Source of the DNA: an uncultured Bacteroidales bacterium
GTDB lineage: Bacteria > Bacteroidota > Bacteroidia > Bacteroidales > Paludibacteraceae
NCBI GenBank assembly: GCA_902800215.1
Contig: CADCDS010000015.1
Span: 1-64,000 of the forward strand
Length of the DNA stretch: 64,000 nt
Direction of reading: 5' to 3'
Positions 13,479-23,415 of the stretch are shown here, piece after piece (position 1 is the first letter of the stretch; every line of letters begins with the position of its first letter). The notes under the pieces were generated by a model. That model ran no database searches and was not told the origin of the DNA. It saw only the letters and a program-made list of their open reading frames with translations. A program made the position numbers and the translations under genes.

Positions 13479-14245
13479 GTAAAGTTATTTCATTAGCGAA
13501 CCAAAAAGGAGGCGTAGGTAAGACGACCACCTCCATCAACTTAGCAGCCGCTTTGGCCAAGTTAGGCAAGAAAGTACTGCTGATCGATGCCGATCCGCAG
13601 GCGAACACGTCTTCGGGTTTGGGTATCGAGATACGGGAGTTGACCAATACGATCTACGAATGCCTCGTCAACGGCATTGATCCGCATACAGCTGTCGTGG
13701 AGACGAGTATGCCGAACCTGAGTGTGATACCGAGTCATATCGACCTGGTGGGTGCTGAGATCGAGATGCTGAACATGGACCATCGGGAGTTGTTACTCAA
13801 GCGGATCATTGAGCAGTTGAAAGAGGAGTATGACTTCATCCTGATCGACTGCAGTCCGTCATTGGGTCTGATCACCATCAATGCCTTGACGGCCAGTGAC
13901 AGCGTCATCATTCCGGTACAGTGTGAGTTCTTTGCGCTGGAAGGTATTGCCAAGTTACTGAACACGATTAAGATCATCAAGTCCAAACTCAACCCGGCGT
14001 TGAAGATCGAAGGCTTCCTGCTGACGATGTATGATAACCGTCTGCGGTTAAGCAACCAGGTGTACGAAGAGGTGAAGCGTCATTTCGGTGATCTGGTGTT
14101 CAACACCGTCATCTCCCGTAACGTCCGTCTGAGTGAAGCTCCGTCGCACGGTGTGTCGGTGCTGGAATATGATCCGCATTCGAAGGGTGCGCAGAACTAC
14201 ACGGCGTTAGCAAGAGAAGTTATTGTAAGAAACAAGAAGAAATAA
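13475..14245 (+). CDS. parA: Chromosome partitioning ATPase ParA
   Basis: 256 residues from the ATG at 13475, which overlaps the GT9 stop. Deviant Walker A KGGVGKTT (residues 11-18), ANQKGG start, LIDADPQANTSSGLG switch region and LIDCSPSLGLITINAL. This is the chromosomal ParA/Soj type without an N-terminal HTH. It works with ParB, encoded 3 nt downstream, to segregate origins, so the replication origin may not be far away, although no dnaA or gidB is seen. Confidence 0.96.
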   Translation: MSKVISLANQKGGVGKTTTSINLAAALAKLGKKVLLIDADPQANTSSGLGIEIRELTNTIYECLVNGIDPHTAVVETSMPNLSVIPSHIDLVGAEIEMLNMDHRELLLKRIIEQLKEEYDFILIDCSPSLGLITINALTASDSVIIPVQCEFFALEGIAKLLNTIKIIKSKLNPALKIEGFLLTMYDNRLRLSNQVYEEVKRHFGDLVFNTVISRNVRLSEAPSHGVSVLEYDPHSKGAQNYTALAREVIVRNKKK

Positions 14246-14248
14246 GAT

Positions 14249-15079
14249 ATGAAAAAAACAGGTTTGGGCAGAGGTTTGGATGCACTCATCGACACCTCGC
14301 ATGTAGATACCAACGGAGGCAGTTCAATCTCCGAGATCGCCCTCAGTGCCATTGTAGCGAATCCGGATCAACCGCGTCGCACGTTTGACGAGGAAGCCTT
14401 GCAGGAGTTAGCGGATTCAATTCGTGAGCACGGTGTCATCTCTCCTATCACGCTACGTGACAACGGAGACGGCACGTATATGATCATCGCCGGTGAACGT
14501 CGTTTCAGAGCCAGTAAGATAGCGGGATTGGAGCAGATTCCGGCATACATCCGTACGGCCAAAGACGAGCAAGTCATGGAATGGGCGCTGATCGAGAACA
14601 TCCAGCGTGAGGATTTGGATGCTATTGAGATTGCGTTGGCATACCAGCGTCTGATGGATGACTATAACCTGACGCAGGAACGGATGGCAGAACGCGTAGG
14701 CAAGAAACGGGCGACGGTGGCCAATTACCTGCGTCTGCTGAAGTTACCGGCGGAAGTGCAGGTGGGTATCAAAGAGAAGAAGATCGAGATGGGACACGCT
14801 CGTGCGATCTTAGGCAGTCCGTCAGCAGAACGGCAGTTAGCGTTATACCAGCGGATCTTGAGAGAAGGTCTGTCCGTACGCAAAGTGGAAGAGTTGGCGC
14901 AGGAAGATAAGTTTGCTGACCAGCCTAAAGCGAAAAGCAAACAAGCCAACCCCTATGCACCCTTGGCCAAGGAGTTAAGTCAGAAAAGCGGATGGGACAT
15001 CAAGATCCGTGACGGCAAAGTGACGATCGCCTTTGCCAATGAAGACGAGTTACGAAACATCATCGCACGTATCGGTTGA
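14249..15079 (+). CDS. parB: Chromosome partitioning protein ParB
   Basis: 276 residues. The N-terminal ParB/CTPase domain has ANPDQPRRTFDEEAL (box I), GERRFRAS (box II) and ENIQREDL (box III). It is followed by an HTH (LTQERMAERVGKKRATVANYL) and a C-terminal dimerisation region. It loads on parS and clamps DNA with CTP. I did not find a convincing parS 16-mer (TGTTTCACGTGAAACA) in the window. Its stop overlaps the next start as TTGA. Confidence 0.96.
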   Translation: MKKTGLGRGLDALIDTSHVDTNGGSSISEIALSAIVANPDQPRRTFDEEALQELADSIREHGVISPITLRDNGDGTYMIIAGERRFRASKIAGLEQIPAYIRTAKDEQVMEWALIENIQREDLDAIEIALAYQRLMDDYNLTQERMAERVGKKRATVANYLRLLKLPAEVQVGIKEKKIEMGHARAILGSPSAERQLALYQRILREGLSVRKVEELAQEDKFADQPKAKSKQANPYAPLAKELSQKSGWDIKIRDGKVTIAFANEDELRNIIARIG

Positions 15080-15723
15080 AACACTGGTTTATCATAATAC
15101 TTATCTTCCTCCCGTTAGCCGCACAAGCGCAGCAGGACAAGATCTATTATTCTCCGGACACCACGTCCACGGAGGAGTATAAGTATTATATTGATCTGAG
15201 CAAAAAACCGGATGCCATCAAAGCCGTGTGGTTAGGCGCCATCTGTCCCGGTGCCGGTCAGATCTACAACCGTTCCTATTGGAAACTACCCATCGTCTAT
15301 GGTGCGTTCATGGGATGCGGCTATGCCGTCAGCATGATGCAAAACCGGTACAGCGGTTACAAATCCGCCTATCTGGACCTGTACAACGATATCGAAGCCG
15401 GTGTGGACGTGACGAGTATCACGGATCCGAGTAAGAGTTACGTAGCCGTTATGCCGGACGGATACTCGTGGTCGCAATTAGGCGGTGCGACGACTTGGAT
15501 GAACACGCTCAAAAACCGGCAGTCGATCTACCGGCGGTACCGGGACTATTCCATCTTAGCGACCGCTGTCGCGTATGCTTTGTCCCTCATTGATGCGTAC
15601 GTCGATGCGCAGCTGTTTGACTATGATATCTCGCCGGACTTGTCGATTCATGTAGAACCGCAGATATACATAGACGGATGGAAACAACAAAATGCAGAAT
15701 TAAAATTAGCAATACAGTTTTGA
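15076..15723 (+). CDS. DUF5683 family membrane-associated protein
   Basis: 215 residues, started at the TTG (15076) that overlaps the parB stop TGA. The resulting N-terminus (KHWFIIILIFLPLAAQAQ) is a good signal peptide and there is no usable ATG. WLGAICPGAGQIYNRSYWK and the following membrane segment YGAFMGCGYAVSMM, with a later hydrophobic stretch (ILATAVAYALSLIDAYVDA), are typical of DUF5683. The family regularly sits between parB and an MltD-like gene in Bacteroidota. Function unknown. Confidence 0.85.
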   Translation: MKHWFIIILIFLPLAAQAQQDKIYYSPDTTSTEEYKYYIDLSKKPDAIKAVWLGAICPGAGQIYNRSYWKLPIVYGAFMGCGYAVSMMQNRYSGYKSAYLDLYNDIEAGVDVTSITDPSKSYVAVMPDGYSWSQLGGATTWMNTLKNRQSIYRRYRDYSILATAVAYALSLIDAYVDAQLFDYDISPDLSIHVEPQIYIDGWKQQNAELKLAIQF

Positions 15724-17054
15724 AAAAGATTTTTAGTATAGTATTCAGTTGCTTGGCACTGACCGTGCAAGCACAAGAGATCGATTCGATCGGTCAACCG
15801 GAACTGCCGATCTCTCCGGACTCATTGGTAGTACCGGAGATGTTAGATAGTCTGGAGATCGCTCCGGAGGACACGATTATACCCATCGAACCGTATTACA
15901 AGCAGTGGAACGACAGTGACCTGACGGACGTGGAGATGCGTGCGCTGGATTGGAGTCTGCGATGGTTAGACACGACAGGATGCACGGCAGAACACGACAC
16001 CACTACCCTGCCCGATTCGGTCTATAAAGCGCGTCTGCAGGCCATGCCTTGCGTCATTGAGTTGCCGTACAACGAACGCGTGCGCGCGTTTATACTAAGG
16101 TACGTCAAACGCAACCCAAAACAGGTGGCGCGTATGATGCGGATGAGCGAGTATTACTTCCCGATTTTTGAAGAATGTTTAGGTCGTTATAACCTACCCT
16201 ATGAACTCAAATACGTACCGGTTATTGAATCGGCACTCAATCCCATGGCGCGTTCCCGTGTCGGTGCTACCGGACTATGGCAGTTCATGCCGGGTACGGC
16301 GAAACTATACGGATTGGAGGTGAACTCGCTGGTAGACGAACGGATGGATCCGGTGAAAGCGACCGATGCCGCCTGCCGGTTTATGAGCAGCCTCTATGCC
16401 ATATACCACGATTGGAACTTGGTTATTGCTGCGTATAACTGCGGAGGCGGAAACGTAAACAAAGCCATCCGCCGGGCAGGCGGTAAACGCGATTTCTGGT
16501 CGATCTATCCCTATCTTCCGACGGAGACACGCAACTACGTGCCGATCTTCATTGCGGCCAACTATGCGATGAACTACAGCGAGGAACACGGAATCTGCAA
16601 GGCGCCGATTGAGAAGACGATGCTGACCGACACCATCCTGACCAACCAACGTATGCACTTGGAGCAAGTCAGCAAAAACCTGGACATCCCGATGGAGGAG
16701 TTACGGCGTTTGAATCCGCAATACTCACGGGATATTCTGCCCGGCGGAACGATGTATGCCTTGTGCCTGCCGGCAGAGAAGATGGGACCGTTCATCGACA
16801 TGCAAGAGAGTATCCTAGCCTATAAAGCGGACAGCCTGATCAATAACCGCCGTGCGGAGATAGATCTGGCTAAAGTGACCTCTATCAACGGTGCTTACCG
16901 CGTGAATGGCGTGACTTATTACACTATCAAAAACGGCGACACCCTGAGCGGTATTGCCAAGAAATTCCATTGCTCGGTCAAACAGATCAAACAATGGAAC
17001 GGATTGAAGAACGACAATATCCGTGCCGGTAAAAAACTGAAAATCTGCAAGTAA
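15720..17054 (+). CDS. mltD: MltD-like membrane-bound lytic transglycosylase with LysM
   Basis: 444 residues from the TTG at 15720 (TTGA overlap with the previous stop), giving signal peptide KKIFSIVFSCLALTVQAQ; an in-frame ATG at 15678 would add 14 polar residues. The SLT domain spans about 145-290, with catalytic Glu170 (PVIESALNP), GATGLWQFMPGTA and IAAYNCGGGNVNKAI. One C-terminal LysM (TYYTIKNGDTLSGIAKKFHC). It cleaves glycan strands to 1,6-anhydro-muropeptides, whose sugars could feed the AmgK/MurU recycling genes. The catalytic call is strong; the start codon is less certain. Confidence 0.9.
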   Translation: MKKIFSIVFSCLALTVQAQEIDSIGQPELPISPDSLVVPEMLDSLEIAPEDTIIPIEPYYKQWNDSDLTDVEMRALDWSLRWLDTTGCTAEHDTTTLPDSVYKARLQAMPCVIELPYNERVRAFILRYVKRNPKQVARMMRMSEYYFPIFEECLGRYNLPYELKYVPVIESALNPMARSRVGATGLWQFMPGTAKLYGLEVNSLVDERMDPVKATDAACRFMSSLYAIYHDWNLVIAAYNCGGGNVNKAIRRAGGKRDFWSIYPYLPTETRNYVPIFIAANYAMNYSEEHGICKAPIEKTMLTDTILTNQRMHLEQVSKNLDIPMEELRRLNPQYSRDILPGGTMYALCLPAEKMGPFIDMQESILAYKADSLINNRRAEIDLAKVTSINGAYRVNGVTYYTIKNGDTLSGIAKKFHCSVKQIKQWNGLKNDNIRAGKKLKICK

Positions 17055-17383
17055 TGGCTGAAACAGAGAAGATATATTATTCCCTTCGTGAAACGGAGCA
17101 AGCTACCGGTGTTCCGGTTACCACCCTCCGGTTCTGGGAGAAGCAGTTTGATGAGTTGAATCCTCGTAAGGACGGTCACGGTAACCGGTATTACACCAAA
17201 GCGGATCAGGAACTGATCAAACGGATCAAGTACATTCGGGATGAGTTGAAAATCACGCGGATTGAGGCCATTCAAAAAGAATTGCATACCAACACCAAGC
17301 GCTCGGATGAACGGCAATCCGCCGTAGAAATCCTGCAACGGGTGAGGGAAGAATTAGTGGAAATACGAAAAATGATTAAATAA
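17054..17383 (+). CDS. MerR-family transcriptional regulator
   Basis: 109 residues. An N-terminal MerR winged helix (IYYSLRETEQATGVPVTTLRFWEKQF) with wing GHGNRYYTK is followed by a helix that could dimerise (RQSAVEILQRVREELVEIRKMI). No Cys-based metal site or effector domain is present. The start overlaps the MltD stop by one base (TAATG). Small MerR proteins of this type commonly follow mltD in Bacteroidota; the target is unknown. Confidence 0.88.
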   Translation: MAETEKIYYSLRETEQATGVPVTTLRFWEKQFDELNPRKDGHGNRYYTKADQELIKRIKYIRDELKITRIEAIQKELHTNTKRSDERQSAVEILQRVREELVEIRKMIK

Positions 17384-17384
17384 T

Positions 17385-19892
17385 ATGAAATTAACGGAAA
17401 AATTTAACGAGATGACGTTTGACTGGAAAAAGGCCATACCCTATGCGGTGGCATCGGTGGTTTTTGTAGCTATTTCGCTGCTGTACTGCCTGCCGCAGTT
17501 CAACGGTCGTGTGCTGGTACAAGGGGACACGAACAATTGGAAAGGCGGTGCCAATGAGGCCTTGACTTATCTGGAGGAGAACGGTGAACCGACCGCATGG
17601 ACCAACTCCATGTTCTCCGGTATGCCGACGTACCAGATCACTTTCCGCAGTGAGTCCGTGATGACCACATCCTGCGTCAAGAATTGGATTTCCAACCTGG
17701 TAGAAGAACCGATCACAGCTATTCTGCTTTATTTCGTCGGGTTCTTTATCATGCTGCTGTGCTTTGGCATCAATGCTTGGCTGGCGTTGATAGGTGCGTT
17801 GGCGATCGGTCTATCATCCTATTTCTTTATCATCATTCCGGCCGGACACATGACCAAAGCCTATGCCATAGGCGGTCTGGCACCGTTCCTCGGAGGTATA
17901 TACGCGATCTTCCGCAGAAATTACCGCTTCGGTATTCCGGTGATGCTGCTCTTCGGCTGCTACTCCATCGTGCTGCATCCACAGATGACGTATTACATCT
18001 TCCTGCTCTTAGGCGTGATGGGAATTGCGGAACTGTATATCTATATCCGTGCCAACGAATGGAAGCGCCTGGGTATCAACCTCGGTATCCTGGCTTTGTG
18101 TATGGGTCTGATCTTCGTGACCAAGCTGTCTTGGTGGCAACAAAACCATGAGTATTTAGGTGAGACCATGCGTGGCGGACACAGTGAGTTGACGCAGACT
18201 ACCACCGGAGAAGATCCACAAGCAGCCAAAGGTTTGAGTTACAAATATGCTACCGATTGGAGTTACGGCATCGACGAGACCTTGACGCTCTTCATTCCGA
18301 ACATGATGGGTGGTGCCAGCGGTTACAACGTAGGCGCTTCTTCCTCGTTATACAAAGGCTTGACCCATATGGGTGTTTCCAAAAACGACGCCAAGCAGTT
18401 CTGCAAACATGCTCCGACCTATTGGGGAGATAAACCGTTCACGAGCGGTGCGGTTTATGTCGGTGCCGTGGTGTTCTTCCTCTTTATCTTAGGTCTGATC
18501 ATCGTGCCCGGAGCCTATAAATGGGCACTGCTGTTTGCCACACTGATGTCGATTCTCCTGGCTTGGGGACGACACCTACCCGGCTTGTCGCATTTCTTCT
18601 TTGACTACTTCCCGATGTACAATAAGTTCCGAGCCGTCGAGTCGATCTTGATTGTGGCGGAAATCACGATGCCGCTGCTCGGTTTCTTGGGCTTGCAGCG
18701 CATCATGGAAGGCAAAGTGGATTGGAAGAAACTGAAACTCAGTCTGCTCATCACCGGTGGTGTCATGGCGTTAACCTGCCTTGTATTTGCCGCTTTCGGT
18801 GGTTCTATCTTCGGCTTCACGTCCGATTATGACGCGTCGTGGAAAGGCCAGGTGGGCGATAAGGTCTATCGGATGATCGTGGATCAACGGCAGGCGATGT
18901 TCAGTGCTGACGCATGGCGCAGCCTGATCTTCATCGTGTTGGGTTGCGGATTGGTTTACGGTTATGCGTGGCTGCAACGCAGTTTTGGTAACAAGTTGTA
19001 TTACAAAATCGGTTTCCTGGCTCTGATGGCCGGACTGATCCTGGCGGATATGATTCCGGTGGATCTGCGCTTCTTCGGTAGTGACAACTATGTCTCCAAG
19101 AAAGAAGGACAGGCATATTTCAAGATCCAGCCGTGGGAGGAAGAGATCCTCAAAGACAAAGACCTGGATTACCGTGTCTTCAATATGTCGGCGAATACCT
19201 TCAATGACTCTCGTACCAGTTACCGGCTCAAATCCATCGGTGGTTACTCAGCTGCTAAGTTACGCCGGTACCAGGACCTGATTGATGAGCATATCAGTAA
19301 AATGAACTGGAAGGTGATCAACATGCTCAACACCCGTTACATCATTCATCCGCAGTACGGCGTGATGCCGAACCCGGATGCGATGGGAAATGCATGGTTT
19401 GTGGATAATGTGCAGTTCGTTCCGACGCCTGACGACGAGTGTAATGCGCTCAACACGCTTGATCTGCATACCACTGCCGTGGCAGATGAGAAGTTCCGGG
19501 ATGTGCTGACCTGCGACAACACGCCGAATGCGGTAAGCGAAATCACCCTGTGCTCGTATGAGCCGAACCGTTTGACTTATACCGCATCGACGGAATGTGA
19601 CCGGGTGGCTGTCTTCTCGGAGATCTATTACCCCTACGGATGGCATCTGTACGTTGACGGCAAAGAGACGCCGATAGGTCGCGTCAATTACGTGCTCCGT
19701 GCAGCCGTTATTCCGGCAGGAGAGCATACACTGGTCATGGAATTCCGGCCGGCGTCCATGAAATGGGATAAGTTCTGCGCCATCTTCGCCATCATCCTCT
19801 TTGTAGGCTGTATAGCGATGATGATCTGCTGGCCGATGATCGCTAACTTACGATATTCTTTCGCTTCGCGTAAAAACGAAGCAAAGGGGTAG
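17385..19892 (+). CDS. YfhO-family polytopic membrane protein
   Basis: 835 residues with about a dozen hydrophobic helices and a C-terminal extracytoplasmic domain (VFSEIYYPYGWHLYVDGKETPI) ending in a final TM helix (FCAIFAIILFVGCIAMMICW). The motif GDTNNWKGGANEA after TM1 and SMFSGMPTYQ are typical of YfhO proteins, GT-C-like membrane enzymes implicated in glycosylation of wall polymers or lipids in Firmicutes. The substrate here is unknown. The last 50 nt overlap the convergent GT2 gene. Confidence 0.85.
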   Translation: MKLTEKFNEMTFDWKKAIPYAVASVVFVAISLLYCLPQFNGRVLVQGDTNNWKGGANEALTYLEENGEPTAWTNSMFSGMPTYQITFRSESVMTTSCVKNWISNLVEEPITAILLYFVGFFIMLLCFGINAWLALIGALAIGLSSYFFIIIPAGHMTKAYAIGGLAPFLGGIYAIFRRNYRFGIPVMLLFGCYSIVLHPQMTYYIFLLLGVMGIAELYIYIRANEWKRLGINLGILALCMGLIFVTKLSWWQQNHEYLGETMRGGHSELTQTTTGEDPQAAKGLSYKYATDWSYGIDETLTLFIPNMMGGASGYNVGASSSLYKGLTHMGVSKNDAKQFCKHAPTYWGDKPFTSGAVYVGAVVFFLFILGLIIVPGAYKWALLFATLMSILLAWGRHLPGLSHFFFDYFPMYNKFRAVESILIVAEITMPLLGFLGLQRIMEGKVDWKKLKLSLLITGGVMALTCLVFAAFGGSIFGFTSDYDASWKGQVGDKVYRMIVDQRQAMFSADAWRSLIFIVLGCGLVYGYAWLQRSFGNKLYYKIGFLALMAGLILADMIPVDLRFFGSDNYVSKKEGQAYFKIQPWEEEILKDKDLDYRVFNMSANTFNDSRTSYRLKSIGGYSAAKLRRYQDLIDEHISKMNWKVINMLNTRYIIHPQYGVMPNPDAMGNAWFVDNVQFVPTPDDECNALNTLDLHTTAVADEKFRDVLTCDNTPNAVSEITLCSYEPNRLTYTASTECDRVAVFSEIYYPYGWHLYVDGKETPIGRVNYVLRAAVIPAGEHTLVMEFRPASMKWDKFCAIFAIILFVGCIAMMICWPMIANLRYSFASRKNEAKG

Positions 19893-20868
19893 CGGTTGAC
19901 GGGCAGTGAATACAGATTGACATCAGTATTCGAACTGCCGGTTTACGCTTCAAATACCGATTCGATGTATAGTCAGGCACTTCTTCCCGGAGTGCCTGAT
20001 ATATTTCTTTATACACCTCTTTACGCGGCTCCAAGGCATTCGTCACATAGTTGATAAGCGACGAGACGTAGCCTTTTTTGATATAGAGAAAATCCAACTC
20101 TTGTTTCAACTCCTCATAGACATTCTGCGCCTTCGCATAGGCCATCAGTTTGGAAAATACCGTCAAGCGTTTCTTGTACTTCACGCTATCCTTGGTCGTT
20201 GTCACCGATCCCGGACGAATCAAATAATGGTAGAAAGGTCTGTCCACACGTGCAATAGAAGAAGCTGTCATCAGCGCACAAGCCAAGAAGAAGCTGTCAT
20301 CTGCACTACGGTCCTCCGGAAAACGGATAGCGTGTTGTTCCACGAAAGAACGCTTGAAAACGAAGGTCGTGAAGTACGATACGTAATGCGTCAGGAAATA
20401 CGATTTCTTCGTATAGTCAAAGGCACCCGGCTCAACAATCGGGTTTTGTAATATCTCAGTCTCCGCACTATGATCCTCAAAATCTTTGAATTGCTGGCAA
20501 TAACACAGATCCGTTTTCCCATGCATCACAGCCGCAGCATACAAGGTCTCAAACATATCCGGCTCGATCCAATCATCCGAATCGACAAAGGCAATATACT
20601 CTCCCTTCGCTTCCGGTATCGCATAGTTACGCGCCATTCCGGCACCTAAGTTATGTTCAGGTGTCAAAATACGAAACTGCTTCTCACGCGCGTGCCCCTT
20701 TATCGTCTGCTTCAGCAGTTCAATACTGTTATCCGGTCCGTGATCGTCCACAAACAGAAACTCGATCTCCTGCAGCGTCTGATTCAACAAACTCTGCACA
20801 CATTTTTCAATATATGCTTCCACCCCGTAAACCGGTAATATAACGGATACTTTGATGTTATTGGGCAT
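19843..20868 (-). CDS. Glycosyltransferase family 2
   Basis: 341 residues. The GT-A fold signature is at the N-terminus (KVSVILPVYGVEAYIEKCVQSLL, FLFVDDHGPDN) with the DXD-type VDSDDW at about 95-100. It most likely adds a sugar to a capsule or O-antigen intermediate at the cytoplasmic face. It is the last gene of a polysaccharide cluster and overlaps the TagF-like gene upstream by 11 nt and the convergent YfhO gene by 50 nt. Confidence 0.9.
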   Translation of the reverse strand: MPNNIKVSVILPVYGVEAYIEKCVQSLLNQTLQEIEFLFVDDHGPDNSIELLKQTIKGHAREKQFRILTPEHNLGAGMARNYAIPEAKGEYIAFVDSDDWIEPDMFETLYAAAVMHGKTDLCYCQQFKDFEDHSAETEILQNPIVEPGAFDYTKKSYFLTHYVSYFTTFVFKRSFVEQHAIRFPEDRSADDSFFLACALMTASSIARVDRPFYHYLIRPGSVTTTKDSVKYKKRLTVFSKLMAYAKAQNVYEELKQELDFLYIKKGYVSSLINYVTNALEPRKEVYKEIYQALREEVPDYTSNRYLKRKPAVRILMSICIHCPSTATPLLRFYAKRKNIVS

Positions 20869-22165
20869 GATTGATTTTATTTTCTATTGCTTCAATGATA
20901 TTTTCCGACGGCATTTTGCCGTTGAATGGCGCAAGATACTCTTCAAAGAACTTCTCCCGGGATTCCTTCAGCAGGTCATTCCCTTTGAGCACTACTTCTT
21001 CCAGGAATCGGATGATATCGTCTGTATTGCAAGCCTTGTAATACTGTTGGAAAGATAGTTTTCCAAAGTCATTAAACATATCATCGTAATCAGCGTGCCG
21101 CGTCAGATACATAGCCGGCTTGCGCGTGAACAAATACTCTGTTGTAAAACTGCCGCTGTCATGGATGATAGCGTCCGAATGGATAAACAGATCCCGGTAG
21201 TCAGCCTCTTCCAATTGGCCGTTTTCCATCGTCTCCCAGCGTTTGTAATAAGCATTGGTACGTTCTTCGCCCCATAACTGTATCAACTTGAATTTCAGCA
21301 ATTGGTGAGGCTTGAAGGCAAAATGGATCTTATCCTTGTACTGCTCTGCAATATCCAACATTTTCTCATAATAATCCAAGAATGTGGATACTTGGAAATT
21401 ATCCGTTCCGTCTATCGTATGATGAGGAGCCCAAATAACACGTTTCATGTGTGCATCCTTGGTCTTCCATACATCCGGAGATACATAGTTCTTGTCCAGA
21501 TACACTTCCGTTCCCGGATAACCGGTAACGACAAAGTTCGCTCCCTTCGATGCCGCATATTTCCTGGCAAAGCCAAGATGGAAAGGAGTCTCTGCAAAAT
21601 TAAGTCCGTATTGGTTTACCGATATAGGATGGTAGTTGAGTTCATATAATTTCAGCGATCCAAAACCATACGGTACATAGCACGTAAGTCGATCGGCAAA
21701 ATGGTAATAGTAATATTGTGGCTGTACATCTCTATACGGGGTCGTAAAGAACACAATATCCGGATCCAAAGTCTTTTTGATATCCTCCCAACGCCCTGTC
21801 TCCTTATTATAAGGTATCACATATTCAAATCCTCGGGCTTTTATAAATTGTTCTGTTCTATGGACTGTCTCCCATATTTCGTGCTCACTGAATCCTTTGA
21901 AATTGGAATACGGATAGATCACAACATACGGATGATAATGGTTGCTCTCTTGCATCCTCTTGAAAATATAATCAGACTTCCACATGCCGGGAATTGTCAG
22001 CAAAAAAGCCACCTCTATCTTTTCCTTCCCTTTTAATCTGGCAGCAGCTTTATCCGCCTTCTTCTGTGCATTGCGTATCATGTGTCTATACAGGAACGGA
22101 ATGCGTGTACGCAAAGCGTCCTTATAGGCAAACATCAGTTTTAATCTGTACTTGAACTTGCTCAT
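20858..22165 (-). CDS. CDP-glycerol/CDP-ribitol phosphotransferase family protein (TagB/TagF-like)
   Basis: 435 residues. The conserved C-terminal catalytic region has VIWAPHHTI, FAFKPHQLL and SDAIIHDSGSFTTEYLFTRKP, equivalent to the WxPHxT, H and SSxxxE elements of TagB/TagF glycerophosphotransferases. It would transfer glycerol- or ribitol-phosphate from the CDP-activated form to a glycan. Together with the TarI-SDR fusion upstream, which can supply CDP-ribitol, this suggests a polyol-phosphate-decorated surface polymer. No TM helix is seen; peripheral membrane location is assumed. Confidence 0.82.
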   Translation of the reverse strand: MSKFKYRLKLMFAYKDALRTRIPFLYRHMIRNAQKKADKAAARLKGKEKIEVAFLLTIPGMWKSDYIFKRMQESNHYHPYVVIYPYSNFKGFSEHEIWETVHRTEQFIKARGFEYVIPYNKETGRWEDIKKTLDPDIVFFTTPYRDVQPQYYYYHFADRLTCYVPYGFGSLKLYELNYHPISVNQYGLNFAETPFHLGFARKYAASKGANFVVTGYPGTEVYLDKNYVSPDVWKTKDAHMKRVIWAPHHTIDGTDNFQVSTFLDYYEKMLDIAEQYKDKIHFAFKPHQLLKFKLIQLWGEERTNAYYKRWETMENGQLEEADYRDLFIHSDAIIHDSGSFTTEYLFTRKPAMYLTRHADYDDMFNDFGKLSFQQYYKACNTDDIIRFLEEVVLKGNDLLKESREKFFEEYLAPFNGKMPSENIIEAIENKINHAQ

Positions 22166-22176
22166 TAACGTATCTT

Positions 22177-23412
22177 TTACAAACGTTCTGCCAATTCTTT
22201 GGATTGCAGTATATTATCTTCTATGGAGCAATAACACCAACCACCATAACGACCGATGGAATAAATATTGCTATTTTCCAACAATTTAGATTGCAATTGA
22301 ATATCCTTTTCTGCCGCCTTGCTGATATGTACATAGGCGGGATTCATGATGATAGACTCGCTATCTACCAACTGCATATCTTTTTGTATAATACCGGCTT
22401 TCTGCAAATCCTCCAATACACGTTGCTTATAGGTATCCACATCTATCGAATCCAAAGCCGAAAAACCAAGTTCTACATATAATGACAAACGATCCGACTG
22501 AAGGATATTACTGTAGAAGCCCACGCGATAGAAACAATATTTGTCTTCCGGGAAATAAATCCAATGCGTCTCTGTGTCCTTGCCCTGCTTATCAAAACCT
22601 AAATTAAAGACGAGTACCTTATTCCAAGAATACGTCTCTGGAGCATAAGTCATACCACAACAATCCAATAACTGCACAAACGGCATTGTGGATATCAGTC
22701 GATCGTAATGGATATGCTCTCCCGACTCCAAAATAACCTCATGCGCCTCTACGTCTATTCGTCTGACTTTGCTATTAAGACGAATCTTATCCGCATCTAC
22801 ATGGGTAGCAATAGAATGAATATATTCGATTGCACCTCCTTGCGGATAGACAAACTGACCATTATACGATCCGTTATCGGCACGCTTGAAATTACGGATA
22901 ATGTCTTCCTTCTCTGCATAAGGAAAGAATCGACCCATCGCATCCTTATCCAACTTGTTCAAATCGCAGGCATATAGTTTCTCGTTATACGGGATGAGAA
23001 ACTTCTCCGCGATCGAACGACCGAATTTCTCATACAACATCTCCTTAAACGTCGTACTATATTTCGTCTCATTCACAAAAAGATCGTACAAACAGTCGAT
23101 AAACTCCTCCTTGTCCAACTGATGAATATTCTTCTGGAATGGGAAATCGACTAATTTGTCTTTGTATTTTATTTTTGTGCACTTATCTACCTGTAGCAGT
23201 GTCTGCGGATCTATAACCGAGGTCACCAACTCTTCGATCTCCTTGTGTCGGAAATGGAAGAAATGACCGGAATAGTCCCATACAAAACCATTCCGTTTAG
23301 TCGTTTTGCAATATCCTCCTATACTATCCGATCCTTCCAGAATTAAATAGTCATTCTTGCAGAACATTGCATAACTAAGTCCCGTTACTCCAGCCCCGAT
23401 GATGATATCCAT
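22177..23412 (-). CDS. FAD-dependent oxidoreductase, UDP-galactopyranose mutase/protoporphyrinogen-oxidase-like
   Basis: 411 residues. The N-terminal dinucleotide-binding fold DIIIGAGVTGLSYAMFC continues into LEGSDSIGGYCKT and the C-terminal FAD contact SIGRYGGWCYCSIEDN. PYNEKLYACDLNKLDKDAMGRFFP resembles the substrate-cap region of the UGM/amine-oxidase superfamily. The location among polysaccharide genes favours a sugar-nucleotide role, but it is too divergent from classical Glf to call it UGM. By eye this gene and the next are clearly more A/T-rich than the rest of the window, consistent with acquisition by transfer. Confidence 0.7.
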   Translation of the reverse strand: MDIIIGAGVTGLSYAMFCKNDYLILEGSDSIGGYCKTTKRNGFVWDYSGHFFHFRHKEIEELVTSVIDPQTLLQVDKCTKIKYKDKLVDFPFQKNIHQLDKEEFIDCLYDLFVNETKYSTTFKEMLYEKFGRSIAEKFLIPYNEKLYACDLNKLDKDAMGRFFPYAEKEDIIRNFKRADNGSYNGQFVYPQGGAIEYIHSIATHVDADKIRLNSKVRRIDVEAHEVILESGEHIHYDRLISTMPFVQLLDCCGMTYAPETYSWNKVLVFNLGFDKQGKDTETHWIYFPEDKYCFYRVGFYSNILQSDRLSLYVELGFSALDSIDVDTYKQRVLEDLQKAGIIQKDMQLVDSESIIMNPAYVHISKAAEKDIQLQSKLLENSNIYSIGRYGGWCYCSIEDNILQSKELAERL

Positions 23413-23415
23413 GAT

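Noticed and set aside
13475-15079. The replication origin next to parAB
   Set aside because: No dnaA, gidB/rsmG or DnaA-box cluster is visible, and no parS 16-mer was found, so the neighbourhood alone does not support an origin here.
19843-19892. The 50-nt overlap of the YfhO and GT2 genes as a sign of a wrong 3' end
   Set aside because: Both frames are intact to their own stops and both proteins are of normal length; convergent overlap is plausible in this compact genome.
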